64,000 bases of DNA from Stomoxys calcitrans. Lineage: Eukaryota; Arthropoda; Insecta; Diptera; Muscidae. Below the pieces are notes generated by a model that was given only the letters and a program-made list of their open reading frames with translations, ran no database searches and was not told where the DNA came from. The translations under genes and the position numbers were made by a program. Location of the stretch: positions 214,353,961 through 214,417,960 of the forward strand of contig NC_081553.1 of the NCBI RefSeq assembly GCF_963082655.1, in the 5' to 3' direction. Position 1 is the stretch's first letter. The number at the start of each line of letters is the position of its first letter. Shown in pieces: positions 9,890 to 21,009 of the stretch.

Positions 9890-11509
9890 CACCACCGAAG
9901 GATGGGGGTATATTCATTTTGTCATTCCGTTTGCAACACTTCGAAATATCCATTTCCGACCCTATAAAGTATATATATTCTTGATCAGCGTAAAAATCTA
10001 AGACGGTCTAGCCATGTCCGTCCGTCTGTCCGTCTGTCCGTTTGTCTGTTGAAATCACGCTACAGTCTTTAACAATACAGATATTGAGCTGAAATTTTGC
10101 ACAGATTCTTTTTTTGTTCATAAGCAGGTTAAGTTCGAAGATGGGCTATATCGGACTATATCTTGATATAGCCCCCATATAGACCGATCCGCCGATTTAG
10201 GGTCTTAGGCCCATAAAAGCCACATTTATTTTCCGATTTTGCTGAAATTTGGGACAGTGAGTTGTGTTAGGTCCTTTGATATTCTTCGTCAATTTGGCCC
10301 TGATCGGTCCAGATTTGGATATAGCCTCCATATAGACCAATCCTCCGATTTAGGGCCTAAGGCCCATAAAAGCCACATTTATGGTCCGATTTCGCTGAAA
10401 GTTGGGACAGTATGTTGTCTTAGGCCCTTTGACATGTTTCTTTACTTTGGTTCAGATCGGTTCAGATTTGGATATAGCTGCCATATAGACCGATTCTCCG
10501 GTTTAGGGTCTTAGGCCCACAAAAGCCACATTTATTATCCGATTTTGATGAAATTCGGGGCAGTGAATTGTGTAAGGCCCATCGACATCCTTTGTTAATT
10601 TGGCCCAGATCGGTTCAGATTTGGATATAGCTGCCATATAGATCGATCCTCCGATTTATGGTGTAAGGCTCATAATAGCCACATTCATTATCCGATTTTG
10701 CTGAAATTTGGGACAGTGAGATGTGTTAGGCCCTTTGATATATTTCTTCAATTTGGTCCAGATCGGTTCAAATTTGGATATAGCTGCCATATAAACCGAT
10801 TTCTTGATTTATGGTTTTGGGCCTATAAAATGCTCATTGATTGCCCGATGTCCCCGAAATTTGGAACAGTGAGTTAAGCTAAGCCCCTTGACATACTTCT
10901 GCAATATCGCACAGATCGGTCCAGAGTTGGATATAGCTGCCATATAGACCTATATCTAGGTTTTAGGTTTTGGGGCCATAAAAGATGCATTTATTGTCCG
11001 ATGTCGCTGAAATGTGAGACAGTGAGTTTGGTTAGGCTCTTCGACGTCCTTCTTCAATTTTGCCCAGATCGGTCCAGATTTGAATATAGCTGCCATATAG
11101 ACCGATCTCTGGATTAAAGGTTTAGGGCCCATAAAAAAGGCATTTATTGTCCGATTTCGCCGAAATTTGGGACAGTGCTTTGTGTTAGGCTCTTCGACAT
11201 GTTTATGCAACTTGGCCCAAATCGTTTTAGATTTGGATATAGCTGCCATGTAGACCAATATCTCGATTTAAAGTCTTGGCCCCATAAAAGGCGCATTTAT
11301 AATCCGATTTCACTGAAATTTGACACAGTGACTTATGTTCGGCTTTTCGACATCCGTGTCGTATATAGTTCAGATCGGTATGAGGTATATGAGTATAAGG
11401 TATGAAATTTTCACCGAATTTTGATGAAAGTTGGTTTACATATATACCCGAGGTGGTGGGTATCCAAAGTTCGGCCCGGCCGAACTTAACGCCTTTTTAA
11501 TTGTTAATG
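9890..11509 (-). mobile_element. A-family element, reverse, full length
   Basis: Left end TTTTTATACCCACCACCGAAGG, then the mini-me-like core (ACCCTATAAAGTATATATA at about 9959), a short GTCY tract (10017-10050), about eight 153-bp A monomers, and the terminal GAGGTGGTGGGTATCC, GTTCGGCCCGGCCGAAC and GCCTTTTTAATTGTT at 11509. The monomers share CATTTATTNTCCGATTTCGC and GGATATAGCTGCCATATAGA. It lies between two relics of what may have been one non-LTR element. Confidence 0.8.
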
Positions 11510-12770
11510 TACAAGTTAACGTTTGCACTTTTCAAGTGCGTCCTCTTCCAATTTCCTCATATGGAAAATAAATTCTTTGCGAGGGGAGGTCATTAGGCTG
11601 TCCTGCACGTTGTTGCCGCCATCTATGGTGTGACCCAGGTTACTTCTTCCTCTATACCTTTGGGATCAACCGCGAACCTACCCCGAGGTTCTAAGGGTGA
11701 TTGGTGATAGGGGAACTTTCGATCTTCTTGCGATGATCGATACCATCTATACTGCTGCTGAGTTGGTTGGTGTATCCAATTCGATTGGGTAAAAACTTAG
11801 AACCGTTATCTGTATCCAAAAATTTAGTCTCCTTTCATATTGACCCCGATAGTGTCTTTGTAAGCTGTGAGATCCTCGCGAGGGTTGACGCAAGACCTTA
11901 TGCTTGCGTTCAGAGCCAGATCGGACATTAATCTGGATATCGTATCAATAGAACCTGCATTACCATCTTATTGGTTACAAGGCATAGAGCCTTCTCTAAG
12001 CCCTGCCAGGGGTTTAGCTTCTCTGGTGAATTTATGCTTGACGAGCATCAGCATGGATTTTGAAGACTGCATAGCACAAAAACTGCTGTGGATGCCATCG
12101 CCTCACACATTTGCCGTGGCTTCAATCTGTTATCCTACCTATGATATCTTTGGACGCAAGGGTGATGTTCGGTATAATCCGGGGTCGCCTTAATGTTGAC
12201 ACGATTCCACTGTTGACATCATCTAAACCACTTCCTGCAGCCTTATCCAGAACTCATCTTCCTTTTGTGTTAGTCGTTGGCATTCTATTGTTCGAGAGTT
12301 GAAATTTTCAGCTTTAATGCAATGCCAGTCAAATTGTCGCTTTGTTCCTTCGATCTCAACAAGTTTCTCTTCGAAGGCGTCGATACTGTCACTAGGGATG
12401 AAATAGCAGCTAAACGACGCAAGGTAATCTAGTTGCGCCCAGGTTTATTCGTTTCCATTTCCGCTTCTTATAGTTGAGATACCATTGCGGTCGGGAATCC
12501 AAATAGCAGCTGTCTGCGAGGGATCCTCAAACAAGGACCCTTGATTTCTTCCTCCATATTATTTGCTTATAACGATTGGGTTGCCCAAAAAGTAATTGCG
12601 GATTTTCCGCAATTTCTTTTTGGGCAACCCAATACAATGTCGGCATGTTGTTTTGCGACTATTTGCGATAGGAGATCCTGTGTGACCTTGCTCCTGTGCA
12701 TGTTGGCCTGTACTATTCTTAGTTGTGTGCCTCCTTTACACCTTCCTGAGCCAGGTAGGGGATCCGTCGG
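11510..12770 (-). pseudogene. non-LTR retrotransposon relic, endonuclease (EEP) domain
   Basis: Reading leftwards from about 12730 the minus strand gives LRIVQANMHRSKVTQDLL, then AKQHADIVL, the typical start of an apurinic-like endonuclease domain in Jockey/R1/LOA retrotransposons. The frame is broken by a 57-bp palindrome at 12576-12632, then resumes as YGGRNQGSLFEDPSQTAAIW, AIWIPDRNG and DYLASFSCYFIPSDSIDAF. Further left, ASKDIIGRITD may be the domain end. Later sequence has many stops and looks rearranged. Clade is uncertain. Confidence 0.65.
12576..12632. mobile_element. MITE reduced to its two TIRs (57-bp palindrome), copy 4
   Basis: The left TIR (TTGGGTTGCCCAAAAAGT) runs straight into the right TIR with the whole ~175-bp interior missing, leaving an almost perfect 57-bp palindrome. 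The right flank is TA; the left flank is GA, so one side of the duplication has changed. It interrupts the endonuclease frame of the non-LTR relic. Confidence 0.88.
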
Positions 12771-13017
12771 GCCTTTACCGCTGTAAGAGCAAATGGACAT
12801 ACCGGAGACTATTTGGGTAAAGGATACCAATCATCTTCATTTTCGTAAAAAGGCATCAAAAACTGTACTATTCTTAGCATGCCACTTGTGTGCCTCCTTT
12901 ACACCTTCCTGAGCCAGGTAGGGGATCCGTCGGGACTTTACCGCTGTGGACATACCAGAGATTATTTGGGTAAAGCATCCCAATCATCTTCATCTTCGTA
13001 AAAAGGCATCAAAAACT
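12711..13017. repeat. tandem duplication of about 155 bp
   Basis: The segment from TACTATTCTTAG to AAAAAGGCATCAAAAACT occurs twice head to tail (12711-12865 and 12866-13017). The second copy lacks a 10-base piece (TAAGAGCAAA) and has GCATGCCACT near its start. It lies at the upstream edge of the minus-strand non-LTR ORF2 relic, so it may represent a duplicated ORF1/ORF2 boundary of that element. Confidence 0.85.
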
Positions 13018-14430
13018 TTCAAAAAACAAATGGAAAACGGCACCTATGTTTAAGACCTCCTAACACTATTGAGGACCAAGGTTTGGGAATCACATCTTAG
13101 AATGTGCGAAATTTATACCCAGGTGGTGGAAAATATTTCAGACAAGCATCTAGGAAATTATTTGACAAAACATCCTTCTCTTGTTTCTATGGCATCACAA
13201 TGGACTGAAGTGCCTCTATCAAACTGATGGCCTAGTGTCATAATCTTATCGAAATTACCCCACCAAAGGGGTTTAACATAAATTTCCAGATATCATCAAT
13301 AGCTGCAATCGGCTTGCTGGCTTTTATGCTCCTATACTGACAGGTTTAAAATATTTTGTAATCAGCTTTCGATTGTTCAAACCAACTCCCACTTAAATTT
13401 AGAAAATATTAAAAAAAAAAAAAATTGTTGAATACTGGTACCACTTCATAACAAATTCCACTTTAAAATTTAAAAAAAAAAACAAAAAATCCCCTAACGA
13501 TTTTAATCTGACCACCATATCAATCACATAATCATATCTCAACACCAGTGCTACATTTTCATAGTAGACAATGGTTATGATCCTTTTAATTGGCGCTGTA
13601 TTTTGAAGTTTTCACACCAAGGAAAATCAATCGCAGCCATTATGTGTCACACATTGAATAGACAAATGAGACGAACGACTTACTTCATTAGGCAGTTGGC
13701 TGACTTCTGGTCTTGGCTCGAAAACAACTTTGGGGGGAAAAAACGCATATTTAAATATCAATTTCGTTTTGGAGATTTTGATGCCACAAAAAAACAGCAA
13801 ATATATGGGTCATGTGGTGATTAAAAAGTGTTGAGCTCTTTTTCTTCAACCAAGTGAACTCATATACGTATCAAAGTATGACAAATACGAGCATGAGCTA
13901 CCATAAGCGGTTGTGGGTGTATAAGCGACCACCAAAGCACAATAATTTCCTCAGTGATTTTATGCAAGTGAAAACACTTGAAGTCGTTTACCCATGGGGA
14001 GAAAATACTGGAGAGAATACTCATTGACGTAGCAAATGATCATGGAGCATATTTTCTCCTATCTTCAACCTCCTATCCGTAGATAACCTACCTTTGCCAT
14101 TGGTTTGATCCAGCATAGGTAAGAAGCTGGAGATGAACTGATCGGTTTCTTGAAATCATAACATAATGCAAAGTTTCAGCCAATTTGAATAGAAATGATC
14201 CAGAACTTAAATTCGTTAAAGCTTTACCTACAAATGACCTGATTTTGGCCCATTAGTAATCTCAAATAGCATGCCCGGCTACTCTTGATGCCACTATAAG
14301 TGAATCACCCATTCTAAAGGACCATGAAACGCTGAACAGGAAGATAGACGGGCGATGTAAAGGGATGAGGAGTCCTTACCTCTACATGGTAAGGACCTAC
14401 AAATCATGCGAATCGGTAACCCTCTTTACC
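13018..14430. other. non-coding, no recognised feature
   Basis: AT-rich, with poly-A runs near 13410 and 13472. Bases 13185-13215 (CATCACAATGGACTGAAGTG) resemble the body of the SINE-2 family seen at 21113-21282, possibly a short relic. No supported gene. Confidence 0.5.
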
Positions 14431-15300
14431 TATTAGTATACATGATGTCACCATGGCGAATATCTCCAAAGGAATCGATAAACGACCAATGGGTTACCAA
14501 GCGATAGGAAGCTGATGGCTCTGTTCTCACATGGCAGAGCCCACTGGATATTCCCCGTCTCGGGGTTAGGCAAGAGGCCTTTCGAGGTTGAAGGTCGTTG
14601 TCGTTGCGAATGACATCATCATGATGGGTGGCCAATTCATCTCTACTATTACGAATATCATTCTGTGAGCAAGGCTCAAAGAGCTTGCCTGAAAGATTGA
14701 GCTTACAATTTTCACCAACAGGCGAAAGCTGGGAGTTTTCAGAAACCTGTACTTAATGGGATAAAACTGCAGCTATATTCGGAGGTCAAGTAACTGGGTG
14801 TGATTCTTGTTCAGAAACTAAGAGGAGAAATGCGACAAAGAAGACTTAAAATGCTTTACTCCGTTCGCCATTCTATGAAAATGGGTTGCCGTCTTGGACA
14901 GGGACGATACATTGGATTTTAAAGGCGGTTGTGCAGCTGATTCTCACCTATCGATGTATGTCTGGTGTGATATAGGGCTTTTGACAACGGGGACGTTATT
15001 GAGAAGTTAAAGGGGCAGAGGCAGCGTGGCGGTGGTGATCTCAGGGGCAAAGTGAAGTGCACAGAGAGAGGTGCTAAATTTCATACTCGATTTTTGGTGT
15101 TTGCCAGCAATTGTATGCTGAGTGTGTGGGATCTTTAAAGAGTCAGAGGGTGAAAATCGTTGCCTATGCGGATGAACGATTCGTCAACTGAGTGAGCAAA
15201 AATCGCTAAAGGTGCAAAAGAGGATTGGGTGCGCTCTTACCTAGTTACAACTCAATGGGAAGGAGATGGATTCTTAGGCCAGCGGAGGTAAATTTTCCCC
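14431..15300 (+). pseudogene. non-LTR retrotransposon relic, reverse transcriptase part
   Basis: Broken plus-strand frames give FEVEGRCRCE, then NDIIMMGGQFISTITNII, then IFTNRRKLGVFRN and further on HWILKAVVQLILTYRC. These follow the order of the RT palm (the YADD region, here degraded), the thumb (TNRRK-LG) and the WILKAVV-P-TYG block in Jockey/R1-type RTs. At least four frame breaks are visible. It faces the opposite way from the relic at 9220-12770, so it is a different insertion. Pairs with 17000-18060. Confidence 0.65.
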
Positions 15301-15506
15301 CATGGATTTTTGATTTAAATTGGTAACTTAATAAAGCCTTAACTTTGCGTCTTGTTATTTAAGACAAAAATCCAAATTGAAGGTCAAAATATCGTTGAAA
15401 TTTAGGAAATTGACCTTGGGATAAGACGACAGCGAACCGTTGTTAAAGACGCAAGACAGGAGATTCTTAAAATGTTTATTTTTTTAGGTTACGATGCTAA
15501 GTAGAA

Positions 15507-16697
15507 CAAGTAAAAGCGTGCTAAGTTCAGCCGGGCCGAATCTTATATACCCTCCACCATGGATCGCATTTGTCGAATTCTTTTCCCGGCATCTCTTCTT
15601 AGGCAAAAAAAAGGATATAAGACAAGATTTGCTCTGCTATTAGAGCGATATTAAGATATGGTCCGGTTTGGACCACAATTAAATTATATTTATGTTGGAG
15701 ACCTGTGTAAAATGTCAGCCAATTCGAATAAGAATTGCGCTCTTTGTGCGCTCAAGAAGTAAAATAGAGAGATCGATTTATATGGGAGCTGTATCGGGCT
15801 ATAGACCGATTTATACCATAATAAACACGTATGTTAATGGTCATGAGAGAATACGTCGTACGAAATTTCAGGCAAATCGAATAATAATTGCGATCTCTAG
15901 AGGCTCAAGAAGTCAAGATCCCGGTATATATAGCAGCTAAATCGGGTTGTGAACCGACTTGTACTTTATTTGACATAGTTGTTGAAAGTAACAATAAAAA
16001 ACGTCTTGCGAAATTTCAGCCAAATCGGATAGGAATTGTGCCCTCTACAATCTCAAGAAGTCAAGTCCCCAGATCTGTTTATATGACAGCTATATCAGGT
16101 TATGAACCGATTTGTACCATATTTGGCAAAGTTGTTGGATATCATAACAAAACACGTCATGCAAAATTTCATTCCAATCGGATAAGAATTGCGCACTCTA
16201 GAGGCTCAAGAAGTCAAGACCCAAGATCGGTTTATATGACAGCAATATCAGGTTATGGACCGATTTAAACCATACTTGGCACAGTTGTTGGATATCATAG
16301 CAAAACACGTCATGCAAAATTTCATTCCAATCGGATAAGAGTTGCGCACTCTAGAGGCTCAAGAAGTCGAGACCCAAGATCGGTTTATATGGCAGCTATA
16401 TCAAAACATGGACCGATATGGCCCATTTACAATACCAACCGACCTACACTAATAAGAAGTATTTGTGCAAAATTTCAAGCGGCTAGCTTTACTCCTTCGG
16501 AAGTTAGCGTGCTTTCGACAGACAGACGGACGGACGGACGGACGGACAGACGGACGGACATGGCTAGATCGACATAAAATGTCACGACGATCAAGAATAT
16601 ATATACTTTATGGGGTCTCAGACGAATATTTCGAGTAGTTACAAACAGAATGACGAAATTAGTATACCCCCCATCTTATGGTGGAGGGTATAAAAAT
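15507..16697 (+). mobile_element. B-family element, full length, inside a non-LTR relic
   Basis: Begins AACAAGTAAAAGCGTGC with palindrome and CCCTCCACCATGGATCGC, four or more B monomers, a short GACR tract (16523-16560), ATCAAGAATATATATACTTT and GGTGGAGGGTATAAAAAT. It is very similar to the copies at 1879 and 36903. It separates RT remnants (upstream) from RNase H remnants (downstream) of a plus-strand non-LTR element. Confidence 0.78.
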
Positions 16698-16999
16698 AAA
16701 GAATTTTTCGAAAAGTAAACATTGGACAGTCATCTAAGAAGAAAAATAAGAATCAACCAACATTTCAAATCGATTGTTCTGTCCGTTAGGAACTAGGAAT
16801 TTAAATTTTAAGATAACATCCTTATATTAAAATTTCGGTTTTTTGGCTCGTTTTCAAGTGCCTCGGCGTGATTCTTTAGCAGAGACAAAGCTCGGGAGAA
16901 AAATCGAGAAAAAGTTCAAATTATGATAAGGAAAAATCTTAAAATTTCAGCAAACTTTTTTTCAGTGTACGAATTTTTAGGTTGGCATCGAGCTCTGAA

Positions 17000-18060
17000 G
17001 ATACAGGACACCGTGAAAATGCTGATTTCTGCGGCAAAGAGGAGTATCCCGAAGAGACGCTGAATGACATACTCAATCCTTGAGCCTTTATGTTGAGTGT
17101 GTGACACCAAGATTGCCCCTAGACTGAGGGAGTCAGAAACCTGCTGGGGAATGGAGATGCGGGGTACCCTTTCTTATTCACGGCTTGGACGTAGTTTTCT
17201 TGAAAAGGAATCTTTGGGCAAGAGGTACCCCGCGCTTTCCGCGATCTTCTTTGTACACAGATGAGTGTAAATTGGATGAGGGCAATGGGGCAGGAGTCTT
17301 CATTGAGTTTCTTGAAATAGAAGAATCATACAGGCTTCTGGACGGGTGTAGCGTGTTGTCGGTGGAGGTCTTAGCGAACTAGACGGCACAAGAGACGATG
17401 TTGATGTGGGAACGGCGGATCAATAGAACTGTCACCATATACATGGACAGTCAGTCGATTCGCAGTTTGCGGAAAGTGGAATGTTGATGCGGGAACGATG
17501 TTAATGCGGGAACATCGGATCAATAGAACTGTCACCATATACATGGACAGCCAGTCGGTCCACAGGTTGCGGAAAGTGGAATGTTTCATATGGAGTAGCT
17601 GAAACTGCAGTCGGGGACAATCAGCGGTATCGAGTGGAGAGTCTCAATAAGAAGAACCTATGATGCTCGATAAGACAAGGCGATATATTGGCGCCTTTAA
17701 ATAACCAATGGCCATCAAGTTCCCATGGCGATCGTTTGTATAGACCAGAGCGAGCTTGCTAACCTAGTAAAGCTTGACGAGGATCGCAACATTCACATGC
17801 AAATGTGGCTACAACAACAACCAGGCGGTGCTGAAGCTCTGGCGTCGGGCCTAATGATGACGAGAGTATTTAGAAACTGCAAGGAGCTTCTTCGAACGAT
17901 GGGGAAGGCAGTTTGGCTCTGCAGAGTCCAGGACCATTTGAGGATTGCTGATAAACGTGGATGTTAATACGGTATCATTGAGGTCTCCTCTATGAGAGCT
18001 TGTAAGTGGGTGGTGATGGGGGGTGTTTGAAGGCCATGTGGCTGAGTACTCATACTCAGG
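17000..18060 (+). pseudogene. non-LTR retrotransposon relic, RNase H part
   Basis: Plus-strand frames give SLYTDECKLDEGNGAGVF (RNase H start; YTD-acidic region), YRLLDGCSVLSVEVLA (with the conserved glutamate) and IYMDSQSIRSL (with the conserved aspartate). A 100-bp tandem duplication repeats the last block. Downstream, MAIVCIDQSELANLV and QMWLQQQPGGAEALASG continue in broken frames and resemble retroelement C-terminal text only weakly. Upstream KIQDTVKMLISAAKRS is not assigned. It is probably the continuation of the RT relic at 14431-15300. Confidence 0.6.
17401..17587 (+). repeat. 100-bp tandem duplication inside the RNase H relic
   Basis: GGATCAATAGAACTGTCACC recurs at 17417 and 17517, exactly 100 bp apart, with the surrounding ATGCGGGAAC and GCGGAAAGTGGAATGTT also duplicated. 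Because 100 is not a multiple of three, it shifts the reading frame. Confidence 0.9.
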
Positions 18061-18094
18061 GAGTCCTAAGTGGTCAATGTAGCGTCAACGATCT

Positions 18095-18372
18095 GCCCAC
18101 AAAAGCCCCATTTACTACCAGATTTCACTGAAAATTTAAACCATCGGTTGAATTCAGCCTCTCGACGTCTGAACCGAATATGGCACAGATCGGATGGTAT
18201 TTGGAAATAGCTGCCATACAGACCGAACAGCCGATTTGGGATCTCAGCGCCTTTAAAATCGGGCTAATTGTCAAATTTTGCTGGAATTAGAAATTGCGGC
18301 TTGTACATGGTTTTTCAGCCAGCTTCTGAGACAAACATGATACAAATCGGCCCATACTTGGATATTTTTAAG
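18095..18372 (-). repeat. A-like monomer fragment
   Basis: About two diverged A monomers (CCCACAAAAGCCCCATTTA, GGCACAGATCGGATGG, AATAGCTGCCATACAGACCGA) without termini or core. An old, truncated copy. Confidence 0.65.
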
Positions 18373-19020
18373 AGAAAAGTGGAACTTTGTTCGTTTTTTT
18401 TTTTTTTTTTGTTTAGTCTTGTGCGTTCGTTTCCGTTTATCTGTCAATCGTTTCCTGCTGTCTTGTCCCCTACTGAGCTTAATCTCTATCTGCGCCTTTC
18501 CATTTCCTTTTTTTCGTGTACCCTAATTTAAGGCGAACACAATTAGTTTAAGCTTTTCTTGTAAAGCGGTTAGTGGCCAAACCAATCTAAATTTTTTTTC
18601 ATGCTTGCTTAGAAATTTCAACGAATTTTTATGTTTCTTTCAAAACTTTGTCAAAAATCCCTCTTTGCTGCGAATTATATTTCCATTAACACTTTTTGCA
18701 TTTTTTCTGGTTAAGAGCTCTGCTGAAAAGACAGTCAGAATGAAAATGAATTAAGATAAGATTGCAAACAACATTTCATTGTGATAATTTACACAAAATC
18801 AAGAGAAAAAAAATATTCTGCTACTGCTTATTATCAATCGATAATAAATTTAAAATATTTACATTGATGTTAGTGGCATTGGTGATAATAGTAATGACGG
18901 CGATGGTGATTGCCATCTTGCGCAGCTACTGTCTGTGCACATTGGGTATAGAAGTCTCTCAACCGTGAATGACCGTAAAGGCATGATAACAGAGTCAGTG
19001 AAGAGTTTACATAGAAACAA
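18373..19020. other. non-coding, no recognised feature
   Basis: AT-rich, with a poly-T run at 18396-18411. I see no gene, repeat or RNA signal. Confidence 0.5.
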
Positions 19021-20548
19021 GTAAAAGGCGTTAAGAAACATGGAAACAAGTAAAAAGGCTTTAAGTTCGCTCGGGCCGAACTTTGGGTACCCACCACCTC
19101 GGGTGTATATGTCAAACACCTTTCTTCCAAATCCGGTGAAAAATGTATACCTTATGCCCCATAGCAGCTACATCGAAATATGTTCCAATTTGGACCAAAC
19201 ACTAATAAACACAAGACATTGTTCAGTAGTCTTTTACAAAATATTGATCTTTTTAATAGCTATATCTAAACATAAATCGATCTGAACTATATATGACACG
19301 CATGTCGAAAAGCCTAACATAAGTCACTGTGTCAAATTTCAGTGAAATCGGTTTATAAATGCGTCTTTTATGGGGCCAAAACCTTAAATCGACAGATCGG
19401 TCTATATGGCAGCTATTAGGTTGCCCAAAAAGTAATTGTGGATTTTTTAAAAGAAAGTAAATGAATTTTTAATAAAACTTAGAATAAACTTTAATCAAAT
19501 ATACTTTTTTTACACTTTTTTTCTAAAGCAAGCTAAAAGTAACAGCTGATAACTGAAGAAAAAAAGAAAAAATGCAATTACAGAGTCACAAGCTGTGAAA
19601 AAATTTGTCAACACCGACTATATGAAAAATCCGCAATTACTTTTTGGGCAACCCAATATATCCAAATCTTCACCGATCTGTGCCAAATTAAAGAAGGATG
19701 TGGAAGGTCCTAGCACAACTCACTGTCCCAAAACTCGGCGAAATCGGACAATAAATGCGCTATTTATGGGCCCAAAACCATAAATCGGCAGATCGGTCTA
19801 TATGGCAGCTATATCCAAATCTGGACCGATCTGGGCCAAATAAATGAAGAATGTTTAACGGCCTTACACAACTCACTGTTCCAAATTTCAGCAAAATCGG
19901 ATAATAAATGTGGCTTTTATAGGCCTTAGACCCTAAATCGGCAGATCAGTCTATATGGCAGCTATATCCAAATCTGGACCGATCAGGGCCAAATTATTTA
20001 AGGATTTTGAAAGGCCTTACACAACTCACTGTCTTAAATTTCAGCAAAATCAGATAATAAATGTGGCTTGTATGGGCCTAAGACCCTAAATCGGCAGATC
20101 GGTGTAAATGGCAGCTATATCCAAATCTGGACCGATCTGAGCCAAATTAACGAAGGATGTCAAGCGGCCTAACATAACTCACTGTTCCAAATTTCAGCAA
20201 AATCGGACAATAAATGCGCCTCTTATGGGCCTAAGACCCTAAATCGGCGGATCGGTCTATATGGCTATATCCAAATCTGGGCCGATCTGGGCCAAATAAA
20301 TGAAGGATTTCGAAAGGCCTAACACAACTCACTGTCCCAAATTTCAGCAAAAACGGATAATAAATGTGGCTTTCATGGGCCTAAGACCCTTAATCGGCAG
20401 GTCGGTCTATATGGGGGCTATTTCAAGATATAGTCTGATAGAGCCCATCTTCGAAATTGACCTGCTTTTGGACAAAAAAAAGAATCTGTGCAAAGTTTCA
20501 GCTCAATATCTCTATTTTTAAAGACCGATCCTTCGGTGGTGGGTATAA
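19021..20548 (+). mobile_element. A-family element lacking the microsatellite core
   Basis: The start is duplicated (AACAAGTAAAAGGCGTTAAG at 19018, AACAAGTAAAAAGGC at 19036), followed by GGGTACCCACCACCTCGGG, A monomers, a MITE at 19416-19656, and GGTGGTGGGTATAAAG at the end. Between the last monomer and the terminus the GTCY tract and the CCTATAAAGTATATATA core are missing: TATCTCTATTTTTAAAGACC runs directly into GATCCTTCGGTGG. Confidence 0.75.
19416..19656 (+). mobile_element. mariner-like MITE, copy 5
   Basis: 241-bp copy with TA on each side (19414-19415, 19657-19658), inserted in the CTATATCC motif of an A monomer. The left TIR reads TTAGGTTGCCC, one substitution. A short extra A-rich stretch near 19557 accounts for its length. 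Confidence 0.9.
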
Positions 20549-20605
20549 AGATTACCCCTGGTGGGATTTCCTGTATTTTTAAAGAGAAAAAGCGATACAA
20601 TTTGG

Positions 20606-21008
20606 TAAAAATCTCTACTCTTCTCAATACGAATAATTAATACATAAACCACTGCAAACTGGCTGAGGCTTTTGCCTATATGCGTCCAAATAACAACCGG
20701 CCAAAAACTTATTCGGCAATAAGTCAAAAACAAAAGATTTAAGACACAAACTCGAAAAACAAAAATGGCGTAGAAATCTCTACTCATCCCCTTACGCATA
20801 ACTAACGCATAACACATTGCAAATTGGCTGAGACATTTGCCTATATACGTCCCAATTGCCTAATAGCATAGCAAAACCTTATTCAGCCATATGACGATAT
20901 TGCAAAAACAAAAGACTTAAGACACAAACCCCAAACACAAAAATTTTTAAATCTCTACCCATAAGTAGCGCATAACACACTGCAAATTGGCCAAGATATT
21001 TGTCTATA
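20606..21008. repeat. tandem repeat, unit about 165-175 bp, 2.4 copies
   Basis: AAATCTCTACTC recurs near 20609, 20774 and 20949. Each unit continues with CACTGCAAACTGGCTGAG-like text, CCTATATGCGTCC, an ACTTATTCGGC-like block and AAAAGATTTAAGACACAAAC. No copy shows termini or coding capacity. AAAAGACTTAAGACACAAAC also occurs alone at about 36854. Confidence 0.75.
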
Positions 21009-21009
21009 T

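Noticed and set aside
11867..12193. 108-codon plus-strand frame
   Set aside because: It lies antisense to a degraded minus-strand non-LTR ORF2 and shows no domain of its own.
15888..16268. 126-codon plus-strand frame with MTAISGYEPI-type repeats
   Set aside because: It is a 153-bp (51-codon) B monomer read through; the same words appear in many B copies with random frame breaks. No protein family.
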